This document shows positions 15,322 through 23,040 of a DNA stretch of 25,413 bases, one piece after another. The notes below the pieces were generated by a model that had not been told where the DNA came from, did no database searches, and was given only the letters and a program-made list of their open reading frames with translations. Source of the stretch: JALCLA01 sp965653565 (GTDB taxonomy: Bacteria > Pseudomonadota > Gammaproteobacteria > Xanthomonadales > Xanthomonadaceae); the NCBI GenBank assembly GCA_965653565.1, contig CBFHAI010000068.1, positions 1-25,413 on the forward strand, read 5' to 3'. The position numbers and the translations under genes are program-made. Position 1 is the stretch's first letter, and each line of letters starts with the position of its first letter.

Positions 15322-15717
15322 GTGAACGCTCAATCGAACCAGGCCGCCTACGGTGCGGCATTGCTGCGCATCAGCCTCGGCGTGGTGTTCATCGCCCACG
15401 CCCTGCTGAAGATCCTCGTCTTCACCGTGCCGGGCACGGTGCAGTATTTCGAATCGATCGGCCTGCCCGGCTTCTTCGCCTATCTGGTGATCGGCGGTGA
15501 ACTGCTCGGCGGTGTAGCGCTGGTCGCCGGCTTTCTGACGCGCTGGGCGGCCGCCGGGCTGGCCGTGATCGGTTTCGGCTCGGTGATCGGCCACGCCGCT
15601 AACGGCTGGCTGTTCAGCAACGCCGGCGGCGGCTGGGAATATCCGCTGCTGCTGGGTGTGGTGACGCTCGCGCTGGCCCTGGTCGGCCCCGGCGCACTGG
15701 CGATCGATCGCAAGTAA
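15322..15717 (+). CDS. DoxX-family membrane protein
   Basis: A 131-residue inner-membrane protein starting at GTG, chosen because AGGAG lies at 15311-15315 and the DoxX homology begins just after. There are four hydrophobic segments: ALLRISLGVVFIAHALLKIL, FFAYLVIGGELLGGVALVAG, AAGLAVIGFGSVIGHA and PLLLGVVTLALALVGPGAL. DoxX proteins are small quinone-linked or electron-transfer membrane proteins of broad distribution; a specific role here is unknown. The next gene follows after 58 bp and is probably co-transcribed under LysR control. Confidence 0.9.
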   Translation: MNAQSNQAAYGAALLRISLGVVFIAHALLKILVFTVPGTVQYFESIGLPGFFAYLVIGGELLGGVALVAGFLTRWAAAGLAVIGFGSVIGHAANGWLFSNAGGGWEYPLLLGVVTLALALVGPGALAIDRK

Positions 15718-15745
15718 CCATCGCAATTGATCATTGCAATCAATC

Positions 15746-15775
15746 AGGGGAGGCGCCGGCTCCAAGGCCGGCGCC
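15746..15775 (+). promoter_or_regulatory. Hairpin between ribosome binding site and start codon of the dioxygenase gene
   Basis: AGGGGAGG (15746-15753) is the only good Shine-Dalgarno but lies 22 nt before the ATG at 15776. Between them GGCGCCGGC (15752-15760) and GCCGGCGCC (15767-15775) form a perfect 9-bp G/C stem with a 6-nt loop ending exactly at the start codon. Folding would bring the site to the start or mask it. Confidence 0.6.
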
Positions 15776-16564
15776 ATGACCATGCAACGACTGCCCGCCC
15801 TGTTCCTCTCGCACGGCTCGCCGATGCTCGCGCTCCAGGATTCGCCCGCCGGACGTTTCCTGGATCGGCTCGGCGACGCACTGCCGACGCCGCGCGCGAT
15901 CGTCGTAGCCTCGGCGCACTACGAATCCGCGGCGCCGCGGCTCGGTGCCGATCCCGCGCCGGCCACGGTGCATGATTTCGGCGGATTTCCCGCCGCCTTG
16001 TATCAGCTGCGATATGCCGCACCGGGCGATGTTTCGCTCGCGCGACGCATCATCGAGCTGCTGGACGCGGCAGGCATCGCCGCGAATCTCGATTCGGATC
16101 GCGGCCTCGACCACGGCGTCTGGGTCCCGCTGCGCCGCATGTACCCCGCCGCCGGTATTCCGGTCGTGCCGCTGTCGGTTTCGCCGCGCGGCGGCGCGCG
16201 AGCGCAGTTCGAAATCGGCCGCGCGCTGGAGCCGCTGCGCGATGCAGGCGTGCTGATCGTGGGTTCCGGCGGTTTCGTGCACAACCTGCACGAACTCGCC
16301 TGGGGCGATCCGGCGGCAACGATGCCGGCTTGGGCCACCGACTTTGCGCAATGGATGCGCGAGCGGCTGGCGGCCGGCGACATCGACGCGCTGCTCGACT
16401 GGCAACGGCAGGCGCCGAACGCACACCGCGCGCATCCGACCGTCGAACACCTGATGCCGCTGTTCGTCGCCTTGGGCGCGGGCGGCGAGGCCGCGGCGGT
16501 GCGGGTTCTGCACGACTCGCACGAATTCGGTTCGCTCGCACTCGACGCCTTCGCCTTCGACTGA
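15776..16564 (+). CDS. DODA-type extradiol ring-opening dioxygenase family (YgiD-like)
   Basis: A 262-residue cytosolic protein of the LigB superfamily, whose members are non-heme metal dioxygenases that open catechol-type rings. Likely metal ligands are visible: His13 in FLSHGSPM, His48 in VASAHYES, and a His in GGFVHNLHEL around residue 174. DHGVWVPLRRMYP and the ending HDSHEFGSLALDAFAF are also typical. E. coli YgiD acts on DOPA, but the natural substrate is uncertain. ATG 15776 and ATG 15782 are both possible; TTG 15734 is a third. With doxX it forms the target operon of the adjacent LysR, and a phenolic or quinone-related inducer would fit. Confidence 0.88.
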   Translation: MTMQRLPALFLSHGSPMLALQDSPAGRFLDRLGDALPTPRAIVVASAHYESAAPRLGADPAPATVHDFGGFPAALYQLRYAAPGDVSLARRIIELLDAAGIAANLDSDRGLDHGVWVPLRRMYPAAGIPVVPLSVSPRGGARAQFEIGRALEPLRDAGVLIVGSGGFVHNLHELAWGDPAATMPAWATDFAQWMRERLAAGDIDALLDWQRQAPNAHRAHPTVEHLMPLFVALGAGGEAAAVRVLHDSHEFGSLALDAFAFD

Positions 16565-16649
16565 CGATTCCGCCGACCACAGCGCGCTTGCCCGGCGCGG
16601 GCGATGACGGCATTGTGCGCAGCTGCGCCATACCCTGCCGTATCGCCCG

Positions 16650-18668
16650 ATGACGACTTCCTATCCGCATCTCTTCGCCCCGCTCGATCTGGGCTTTTGC
16701 ACCCTGCCCAACCGCGTGCTGATGGGATCGATGCACACCGGCCTGGAAGACAAGGCCAGCGATTTCCCGAAACTGGCCGCGTATTTCGCCGAGCGCGCGC
16801 GCGGCGGCGTCGGCCTGATGGTGACGGGCGGTTTCTCGCCGAATCTGGTCGGCTGGCTCAAGCCCTTCGCCGGCAAACTGAGCTGGCCGTGGGAAGTGCG
16901 CAAGCACCGCCAGGTGACGCGCGCGGTGCATGCCGAAAATTCGAAAATCTGCCTGCAGATCCTGCATGCGGGACGCTACGGCTATCACCCGCTCACCGTG
17001 GCGCCGACCCGGATCAAGGCGCCGATCAATCCGTTCACGCCGCGCGGTCTGTCGGCGCGCGGCGTCGAACGCCAGATCGACGCCTTCGCCACCTGCGCGA
17101 AACTGGCGCGCGATGCCGGTTACGACGGCGTCGAGGTGATGGGCTCGGAAGGCTATCTGATCAACCAGTTCACTGCCGCCCGCACCAACCACCGCAGCGA
17201 TGCCTGGGGCGGCGACGCCGCACAACGCATGCGCTTCGCCGTCGAAATCGTGCGTCGCGTGCGCGAGGCCGCGGGGCCGGATTTCATCCTGATCTACCGC
17301 TTGTCGATGCTCGATCTGGTCGACGGCGGATCGAGCTGGGACGAAGTGGTGCAGCAGGCCAAAGCGGTGGAAGCCGCAGGCGCCACCATCATCAACACCG
17401 GCATCGGCTGGCACGAAGCGCGCGTGCCGACGATCGCCACCTCGGTGCCGCGCGCGGCGTTCACCGGCGTCACCGCGAAACTCAAGCCGCATGTGCGCCT
17501 GCCGCTGGTGACCACCAATCGCATCAACATGCCGGACGTCGCCGAACGCGTGCTCGCCGCCGGACATGCCGACATCGTGTCGATGGCGCGTCCGCTGCTC
17601 GCCGATCCGGAATGGGTGTCGAAGGCGCGCAGCGGCCGCAGCGACGAGATCAACACCTGCATCGCGTGCAACCAGGCGTGTCTCGATCACACCTTCCAGA
17701 ACAAGGTCGCCAGTTGCCTCGTGAATCCGCGCGCGTGCGCCGAAACCGAACTGGTTTATGCGCCGACGAAAACACCCAAGCGCATCGCCGTCGTCGGCGC
17801 GGGGCCGGCGGGACTTGCCTGCGCCACCGTGGCCGCGCAACGCGGACATCAGGTGACGCTGTTCGATTCGGCCGATGAAATCGGCGGACAGTTCAATCTC
17901 GCCAAACGCATTCCCGGCAAGGAAGAATTCCACGAGACGCTGCGCTACTTCCGCCGCCGCATCGAACTGACCGGCGTGCAATTGCAACTGGGCAAACGCG
18001 TCGACTCGAACGACCTGCAAAACTTCGACGAAGTGGTGCTCGCCACCGGCATCACGCCGCGACGCGCCGACTTGCCGGGCGCCGATCATCCGAAGGTCGT
18101 GCGCTACGTCGATGTGCTCACCGGTCGCGTGCAGGTCGGCGAGCGCGCCGCGATCATCGGCGCCGGCGGCATCGGCTTCGATGTCGCGGAATTCCTCGCG
18201 CAACTGGGCGAATCGGCGACGCTCGATATCGAACGCTGGATGCACGAATGGGGCGTCGATCCGAGTTTCAGCACACGCAGCGGATTGTTGCCGCCGGCGC
18301 CGGAACCCGCTGCGCGGCAACTGTGGTTGCTGCAACGAAGCAGCGGCAAACCGGGCGCCAAACTCGGCAAGACCACCGGCTGGATTCATCGCTCCGCACT
18401 GAAAGCCAAACGCGTGCAGATGCTCGGCGGCGTCGAATATCTCGGTGTCGACGACAGCGGCCTGCGCGTGCGCATCGATGGCGCGGAGCAATTGCTGCCG
18501 GTCGATCACGTCGTGATTTGCGCGGGCCAGGAACCGCTGCGTGAATTGGTCGAACCATTGACCGCGCTGGGCAAGACGCCGCATCTGATCGGTGGCGCCG
18601 ATGTCGCCGCCGAACTCGACGCGAAACGCGCAATCGCGCAGGGCAGCAAGCTCGCCGCGTCTTTTTGA
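16650..18668 (+). CDS. fadH: 2,4-dienoyl-CoA reductase, NADPH, FMN/FAD/4Fe-4S type
   Basis: A 672-residue flavoprotein of the old-yellow-enzyme family, full length (E. coli FadH 672). It reduces 2,4-dienoyl-CoA to 3-enoyl-CoA so that polyunsaturated acids can enter beta-oxidation. The N-terminal TIM barrel binds FMN. Catalytic Tyr169 (GSEGYLINQF) and His255 (GIGWHEARVP) match E. coli Tyr166 and His252. The 4Fe-4S cysteines are Cys337, Cys340, Cys344 and Cys356 (C-x2-C-x3-C-x11-C). The FAD/NADPH module begins at VVGAGPAGLA (381-390), with a second nucleotide fold at IIGAGGIGFDVAEFL. No strong ribosome site is seen; it starts 85 bp after the dioxygenase gene. A long minus-strand open frame across this gene is a codon-bias artefact. 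Confidence 0.96.
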   Translation: MTTSYPHLFAPLDLGFCTLPNRVLMGSMHTGLEDKASDFPKLAAYFAERARGGVGLMVTGGFSPNLVGWLKPFAGKLSWPWEVRKHRQVTRAVHAENSKICLQILHAGRYGYHPLTVAPTRIKAPINPFTPRGLSARGVERQIDAFATCAKLARDAGYDGVEVMGSEGYLINQFTAARTNHRSDAWGGDAAQRMRFAVEIVRRVREAAGPDFILIYRLSMLDLVDGGSSWDEVVQQAKAVEAAGATIINTGIGWHEARVPTIATSVPRAAFTGVTAKLKPHVRLPLVTTNRINMPDVAERVLAAGHADIVSMARPLLADPEWVSKARSGRSDEINTCIACNQACLDHTFQNKVASCLVNPRACAETELVYAPTKTPKRIAVVGAGPAGLACATVAAQRGHQVTLFDSADEIGGQFNLAKRIPGKEEFHETLRYFRRRIELTGVQLQLGKRVDSNDLQNFDEVVLATGITPRRADLPGADHPKVVRYVDVLTGRVQVGERAAIIGAGGIGFDVAEFLAQLGESATLDIERWMHEWGVDPSFSTRSGLLPPAPEPAARQLWLLQRSSGKPGAKLGKTTGWIHRSALKAKRVQMLGGVEYLGVDDSGLRVRIDGAEQLLPVDHVVICAGQEPLRELVEPLTALGKTPHLIGGADVAAELDAKRAIAQGSKLAASF

Positions 18669-19065
18669 GACGAAGCGAAGCTCTCGCGCATAAATCGTTG
18701 ATGAACCTGGAGCGCTTGCTCTAGACCTCGCCGTTAGGCTTCGTTTCAACGAGCGCGGCACCGATCGCGTTCATCCCGGGTTTGGGCAGCGCTCCGTAGT
18801 GTCCGCGCCCATCCACCGTGTCGATGGCCAGAGATCCGGCCCATCGCCACAGCGGTCCCATCGCCGAGACGGCGGTGGCCCCGCAATGCGGCTGGCGCCG
18901 TGAAGCCCTCAACCATACCGGGCGCGCCAGGCGTACTCGACTAACGCCATGTCGGCGTGAATTCCCCCGCTTTCCAATCGCAGTGCTGCATTCGTTGCGT
19001 TGGAAAATGAGCAAAGCATCGCTCGGGACGAATCCATGGCCGACGCAACGGATAAGGAGTCCGCG
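18669..19065. other. 397-bp stretch without a supported gene
   Basis: The region between fadH and the cell wall hydrolase has small open frames on both strands (minus 18721-19014, plus 18818-19069), but neither has a ribosome site, recognisable domain or normal codon pattern. The minus frame could be a decayed gene remnant. I see no terminator after fadH, no RNA gene and no repeat shared with the rest of the window. The promoter of the hydrolase is presumably near 18960-19050. Confidence 0.5.
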
Positions 19066-19509
19066 ATGAAATTGGCCTGGATCTTATGGCTGGCGAATCT
19101 GTTACCCCAGCCTGCGGCCGATCAGTTGTGTCTAGCCACGACGGTCTATCTGGAAGCACGCAATCAATCCACGCTGGGCCAGCGCGCCGTCGCCGAAGTG
19201 GCGCTGCGCCGCCTCGAACGCGGTCACTGGGGCACGAATCTGTGCGCCGTGGTGACGGCGCCCAAACAATTCGCACCGACGCTGGTGTCGCCGAATTTCT
19301 CGATCCGCAGCCTCGATGCCTGGAACAAGGCGGTGCAGGTCGCGCTGCAGGCGCAGATCGACTATGCGCAGATCAAGGATGCGCGACGGCAGATCGTGCC
19401 GGGTGCCGATCACTTCGTCGCGCTCGGCATCGCCAATCCGGCGTGGGCGCGCGGCGAACCGGTGGCCACCATCGGCGATCACACGTTCTATCGCGTGTCG
19501 CGTCTGTAG
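19066..19509 (+). CDS. SleB-type cell wall hydrolase
   Basis: A 147-residue protein with the Hydrolase_2 (SleB) domain filling almost its whole length. ATTVYLEARNQSTLGQRAVAEVALRRLERGHWGTNLCAVV (in parts, residues 24-63) contains the signature and the likely catalytic Glu30, followed by PKQFAPTL and the closing GDHTFYRVS typical of the family. These enzymes are lytic transglycosylases or amidases acting on peptidoglycan. The N-terminus KLAWILWLANLL could be a short export or membrane signal. AAGGAG at 19054-19059 fixes the start at 19066. It is a single gene with its own strong terminator. Small SleB proteins also occur in phage lysis cassettes, but nothing phage-like is near. Confidence 0.85.
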   Translation: MKLAWILWLANLLPQPAADQLCLATTVYLEARNQSTLGQRAVAEVALRRLERGHWGTNLCAVVTAPKQFAPTLVSPNFSIRSLDAWNKAVQVALQAQIDYAQIKDARRQIVPGADHFVALGIANPAWARGEPVATIGDHTFYRVSRL

Positions 19510-19530
19510 CCGATCGAGGGTTCTGAAGAC

Positions 19531-19569
19531 ATCGCCGCCGTGCTTCGCTGCACGGCGGCGATTTTCTTT
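19531..19569 (+). terminator. Rho-independent terminator of the cell wall hydrolase gene
   Basis: ATCGCCGCCGTGC (19531-19543) pairs perfectly with GCACGGCGGCGAT (19550-19562) around TTCGCT, followed by TTCTTT. The 13-bp G/C stem starts 21 bp after the stop codon and is the strongest terminator in the window. Confidence 0.93.
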
Positions 19570-19604
19570 ACGCGACACACCGGCTGAACCGGAATTTATG
19601 AAAC

Positions 19605-19621
19605 GGGCGCGTTGCGCGCCC
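19605..19621 (-). terminator. Possible terminator of the prpC transcript
   Basis: GGGCGCG (19605-19611) and CGCGCCC (19615-19621) form a 7-bp stem with a 3-nt loop, 35 bp past the prpC stop. On the minus strand GTTTCATAAATT follows, a poor U-tract, so this is tentative. Confidence 0.35.
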
Positions 19622-19656
19622 CGCCAGTCGCCGCTAATCCAAACTTCCCGGCCGGC

Positions 19657-20811
19657 TTATCCGCGCTTGTCGAGCGGCACGAATTCGCGATCTTCCGGTC
19701 CGGTGTAGTTCGCGCTCGGACGGATGATCTTGCCGTCGATGCGCTGTTCGATGACGTGCGCGCACCAGCCCGACGTGCGCGAGATCACGAACAGCGGCGT
19801 GAACATCGCGGTGGGCACGCCCATCATGTGATAACTCGATGCGCTGAACCAATCGAGATTCGGGAACATCTTCTTGCTGTCCCACATCAGCGTTTCGATG
19901 CGCTCGGAGACATCGAACAGGGTCTGGTTGCCGCCTTCGCGGCACAGCTTGCGCGAGATTTCCTTGATGATCGGATTGCGCGGATCGGCGATCGTGTACA
20001 CCGGATGGCCGAAGCCGATCACGATTTCCTTGCGTTCCAGCCGCGCGCGGATATCGGCCTCGGCTTCCTCGGCCGAGCCGTAACGCGAAATGATGTCCAT
20101 CGCCACTTCGTTGGCGCCCCCGTGTTTCGGGCCGCGCAATGCGCCGATCGCACCGGTGACGGCGGAGTACATGTCCGAGCCGGTGCCGGCGATCACGCGC
20201 GCGGCGAAGGTCGATGCATTGAATTCGTGTTCGGCGTACAGGATCAGCGATTGATCGAGTGCGCGCGCGTGCGATTCCGACGGCGGCGTGCCGTGCAGCA
20301 GATGCAGGAAGTGCGAGGCGATGGTGTCGTCGTCGGTTTCGACATCGATGCGGCGGCCATTGCGCGTGAAATGCCACCAGTACAGCAGCATCGAACCGAA
20401 GCTCGCCATCAGCCGATCGGCGATGTCGCGCGCTTCACTCATCGGGTGGCCGTCGCGCTCCGGCAGAACGGTGCCGAGGATCGAGCAACCGGTGCGCAGC
20501 ACGTCCATCGGATGCGCGGCTGCCGGCACCAGTTCGAGCGCGTCGGTGACGACGGCCGGCAGGCCGCGCAGGCGCTTCAACTTGATGCGGTAAGCCTTGA
20601 GCTGATTGAAGGTCGGCAGCGTGCCGTGCACCAACAGGTGCGCGACTTCCTCGAAGGTGGCGCCGGTGGCCAGATCCTTGATGTCGTAGCCGCGGTAATG
20701 CAGATCGTTGCCGGTGCGGCCGACGGTGCACAGCGCCGTGTTGCCGGCAGCGGTACCGCTCAGCGCGACGGATTTCTTCGGCTTGGGCAGATTGGAAACG
20801 GGTTCGCTCAT
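19657..20811 (-). CDS. prpC: 2-methylcitrate synthase
   Basis: A 384-residue cytosolic enzyme of the citrate synthase superfamily that condenses propionyl-CoA with oxaloacetate. The length suits PrpC (E. coli 389) rather than the longer GltA. The catalytic triad is visible as His230 (GPKHGGANE), His269 (GFGHPVYT) and Asp320 (FPNLDWFSAS). AEHEFNASTFAARV near residue 193 and the PrpC-like N-terminal VALSGTAAGNTALCTVGRTG support the call over plain citrate synthase. GGAGA about 5 nt upstream fixes the start at 20811. It follows prpB by 31 bp and is surely co-transcribed with it. Confidence 0.94.
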   Translation of the reverse strand: MSEPVSNLPKPKKSVALSGTAAGNTALCTVGRTGNDLHYRGYDIKDLATGATFEEVAHLLVHGTLPTFNQLKAYRIKLKRLRGLPAVVTDALELVPAAAHPMDVLRTGCSILGTVLPERDGHPMSEARDIADRLMASFGSMLLYWWHFTRNGRRIDVETDDDTIASHFLHLLHGTPPSESHARALDQSLILYAEHEFNASTFAARVIAGTGSDMYSAVTGAIGALRGPKHGGANEVAMDIISRYGSAEEAEADIRARLERKEIVIGFGHPVYTIADPRNPIIKEISRKLCREGGNQTLFDVSERIETLMWDSKKMFPNLDWFSASSYHMMGVPTAMFTPLFVISRTSGWCAHVIEQRIDGKIIRPSANYTGPEDREFVPLDKRG

Positions 20812-20842
20812 CTTTCTCTCCGGGTCGCCAGCGAGCCTGCGC

Positions 20843-21733
20843 TCAGCCGTTTTTCTTGGCGAACAGCGCGTCGAGGTGCTGTTCGAATTCGTGATAGTTG
20901 ATGCGCTCGTACAACTCTTCGCGCGTCTGCATCGAATCGACGACGGCCTTCTGATGCCCATCGCGGCGGATCGCGGTGTACACCGCTTCGGCCGCCTTGT
21001 TCATCGCGCGGAACGCCGACAGCGGATACAGCTGGATCGCCACCCCGACGCTCGCCAGTTCGTCGCGCGTGAACAGCGGCGTCTTGCCGAACTCGGTGAT
21101 GTTGGCGAGCACCGGCACTTTCACCGTGTCGACGAAACGCCTGTACGTCTCCAGGTCGTAGGCGGCTTCGGCAAAGATGCCGTCGGCGCCGGCTTCCACG
21201 CATTTCACCGCGCGTTCGAGCGCCGCATCGACGCCATCCACCGCGATCGCATCGGTGCGCGCGATGAGGAAAAAGCCGGCATCGGTTTTTGCATCGGCCG
21301 CGGCTTTCACGCGGTCGACCATCTCGTCGGTCGACACCACTTCCTTGCCCGGACGGTGGCCGCAGCGCTTGGCGCCGACCTGGTCTTCGATGTGGCAGGC
21401 CGCGGCGCCGGCCTTGATCAGCGACTTCACCGTGCGTGCGATATTGAATGCGCTCGGGCCGAAACCGGTGTCGATGTCGACCATCAGCGGCAAGTCGCAG
21501 ACGTCGGTGATGCGGCGCACATCGATCAGCACGTCTTCGAGGCCGCTGATGCCAAGATCCGGCAATCCCAGCGAACCGGCCGCCACGCCGCCGCCGGAAA
21601 GATAGATCGCGCGATAGCCGGCACGTTTGGCGAGCAAGGCGTGATTGGCGTTGATCGCACCGATCACCTGCAACGGTTTCTCGGCGGCGAGTGCGGCGCG
21701 GAAGCGTGCGCCGGGGGATAGGGAATCGGTCAT
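20843..21733 (-). CDS. prpB: 2-methylisocitrate lyase
   Basis: A 296-residue cytosolic enzyme of the isocitrate lyase/PEP mutase superfamily (E. coli PrpB 296). It cleaves 2-methylisocitrate to pyruvate and succinate. Visible features are YLSGGGVAAGSLGLPDLG near 44-61, the metal-binding VDIDTGFG near 85-92, and the catalytic Cys124 in AKRCGHRPGK, the motif that separates lyases from mutases. The start at 21733 has AGAGG just upstream; a longer in-frame extension to 21808 runs into the repeat element and was rejected. It lies 151 bp downstream of mdh, with a double-hairpin repeat filling the gap, so co-transcription with mdh is uncertain. Confidence 0.95.
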   Translation of the reverse strand: MTDSLSPGARFRAALAAEKPLQVIGAINANHALLAKRAGYRAIYLSGGGVAAGSLGLPDLGISGLEDVLIDVRRITDVCDLPLMVDIDTGFGPSAFNIARTVKSLIKAGAAACHIEDQVGAKRCGHRPGKEVVSTDEMVDRVKAAADAKTDAGFFLIARTDAIAVDGVDAALERAVKCVEAGADGIFAEAAYDLETYRRFVDTVKVPVLANITEFGKTPLFTRDELASVGVAIQLYPLSAFRAMNKAAEAVYTAIRRDGHQKAVVDSMQTREELYERINYHEFEQHLDALFAKKNG

Positions 21734-21751
21734 CGGAGCCTCTTGCTTGAG

Positions 21752-21877
21752 CCCCTCTCCCGCCGGGAGAGGGGTTGGGCAGAGGGTCCGGTTTTCGTGG
21801 GTGCGCAACGAATCATGCGCAGCTGCAAGACCGAACCCTCATCCGCCCTTCGGGCACCTTCTCCCGGTGGGAGAAGG
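21752..21877. repeat. Double-hairpin intergenic repeat between mdh and prpB
   Basis: The left hairpin CCCCTCTCCC-GCC-GGGAGAGGGG (21752-21774) and right hairpin CCTTCTCCC-GGT-GGGAGAAGG (21857-21877) flank an 80-bp core containing a CATGCG/CGCAGC-rich centre. The outer parts also pair with each other imperfectly (GGTTGGGCAGAGGGT against ACCCTCATCCGCCC). This family (CCCTCTCCC ... GGGAGAGGG) is, to my knowledge, widespread between genes in Xanthomonas, Pseudomonas and Burkholderia. It starts 7 bp past the mdh stop. Confidence 0.8.
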
Positions 21878-21884
21878 ATGAAAA

Positions 21885-22868
21885 TCAAAGCAGATGCGCC
21901 ACACCCTGGCGCTCTTCCTCGAGCTCGGCCAGCGTCTTGTCCATCATCGTGCGGCTGAAATCGTCGATCGGCAGATCGCGCACCAGTTCGTACTTGCCGT
22001 TGCTGGTGATCACCGGCACGCCGTACATCACATCCTTCGGAATGCCGTACGAACCATCCGACGGCACGCCCATCGTCACCCACTTGCCGTTGCTGCCGAG
22101 CACCCAGTCGCGCACGTGATCGATCGCGGCGTTGGCGGCCGACGCCGCGGACGACAGGCCGCGCGCTTCGATGATCGCGGCGCCGCGCTTGCCGACCTTC
22201 GGGATGAACGTCTCGCGATTCCACACGTCGTCGTTGATCTTGTCCTTCAACGCCGCGCCCTTCGCCGTAGCGAAGCGATAGTCCGGATACATCGTCGGGC
22301 TGTGATTGCCCCACACGACGAGTTTCTCGATATCGGCCACATCGACGCCGGCCTTGCCGGCCAGCTGCGACAGCGCGCGGTTATGATCCAGCCGCAGCAT
22401 CGCGGTGAAATTCTTCGGGTCCAGGTCCGGCGCCGACTTCATCGCGATGTAGGCGTTGGTGTTGGCCGGGTTGCCGACGACAAGCACTTTCACGTCGCGC
22501 TTGGCGACCTTGTTCAAGGCCGCGCCCTGCGCGGTAAAGATCTTCGCGTTCTCGAGCAGCAGATCCTTGCGCTCCATGCCCGGGCCGCGCGGACGCGCAC
22601 CGACGAGCAAGGCGATGTCGACGTCCTTGAACGCGACTTCGGCGTCATCGGTGCCCACCATGCCGGCGAGCAGCGGGAACGCGCAGTCCTCCAGTTCCAT
22701 CATCACGCCTTTGAGCGCGGCCTGCGCCTTCTCCATCGGCAGTTCGAGCATCTGCAGGATGACGGGTTGATCCTTGCCCAGCATCTCGCCCGAAGCGATG
22801 CGGAACAGCAGCGAGTAACCGATCTGACCGGCAGCACCGGTGACGGCAACGCGGACGGGGGTTTTCAT
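21885..22868 (-). CDS. mdh: Malate dehydrogenase, NAD-dependent
   Basis: A 327-residue cytosolic enzyme interconverting malate and oxaloacetate. The NAD fold opens with VAVTGAAGQIGYSLLFRIA (GAAGQIG at 11-17). The mobile loop is RPRGPGMERKDLL with substrate-binding arginines near 92-100, GNPANTNA is the NAD/substrate strand, and the catalytic pair is Asp161 (LRLDHNRA) and His189 (WGNHSPTMYPDY). Length and motifs place it in the cytosolic-type (MDH group 2) family common in Xanthomonadales and Burkholderiales, not the 312-residue enterobacterial type. GGAG about 6 nt upstream sets the start. Its location before prpB and prpC suggests C4-acid supply to propionate oxidation. A heptamer repeat lies upstream, a different repeat downstream. 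Confidence 0.97.
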   Translation of the reverse strand: MKTPVRVAVTGAAGQIGYSLLFRIASGEMLGKDQPVILQMLELPMEKAQAALKGVMMELEDCAFPLLAGMVGTDDAEVAFKDVDIALLVGARPRGPGMERKDLLLENAKIFTAQGAALNKVAKRDVKVLVVGNPANTNAYIAMKSAPDLDPKNFTAMLRLDHNRALSQLAGKAGVDVADIEKLVVWGNHSPTMYPDYRFATAKGAALKDKINDDVWNRETFIPKVGKRGAAIIEARGLSSAASAANAAIDHVRDWVLGSNGKWVTMGVPSDGSYGIPKDVMYGVPVITSNGKYELVRDLPIDDFSRTMMDKTLAELEEERQGVAHLL

Positions 22869-22919
22869 GAGGAACTCCGTGGGGAACGGGAAATGTGATT
22901 GCGGAAAGTTTGAAGCGTT

Positions 22920-23034
22920 CGGGAATCGGGAGACGGGAATCGGGAAAAAGAGCCGGGAAGGCTGTCGTGATCGGACTCGGTCATAGCGCTCGCGGCGCCT
23001 GTTCTATCCCGATTCCCAACTCCCGATTCCCGGC
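22920..23034. repeat. Heptamer-based inverted repeat, copy 3
   Basis: The left arm is four heptamers at 22920-22947 (CGGGAAT, CGGGAGA, CGGGAAT, CGGGAAA). The right arm is four inverted heptamers at 23007-23034 (TCCCGAT, TCCCAAC, TCCCGAT, TCCCGGC). The 59-nt centre has its own short dyads but no similarity to copies 1 and 2. It begins 6 bp past the aminotransferase stop codon and could act as a 3'-end hairpin. Confidence 0.8.
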
Positions 23035-23040
23035 TCCAAA

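Noticed and set aside
18721..18745. GTTAGGC motif suggesting an integron attC site
   Set aside because: No matching RYYYAAC core or internal inverted boxes within 150 bp on either strand, and no integrase or cassette array.
16050..18761. 903-codon open frame on the minus strand, antisense to fadH and the dioxygenase gene
   Set aside because: The plus strand encodes two full-length enzymes with intact catalytic residues here. The antisense product is Arg/His/Ala-rich with no domain, as expected from high-GC codon bias.
19066..19509. Prophage lysis module
   Set aside because: Only one SleB-type gene with its own promoter space and terminator; no holin, structural or integrase gene nearby.
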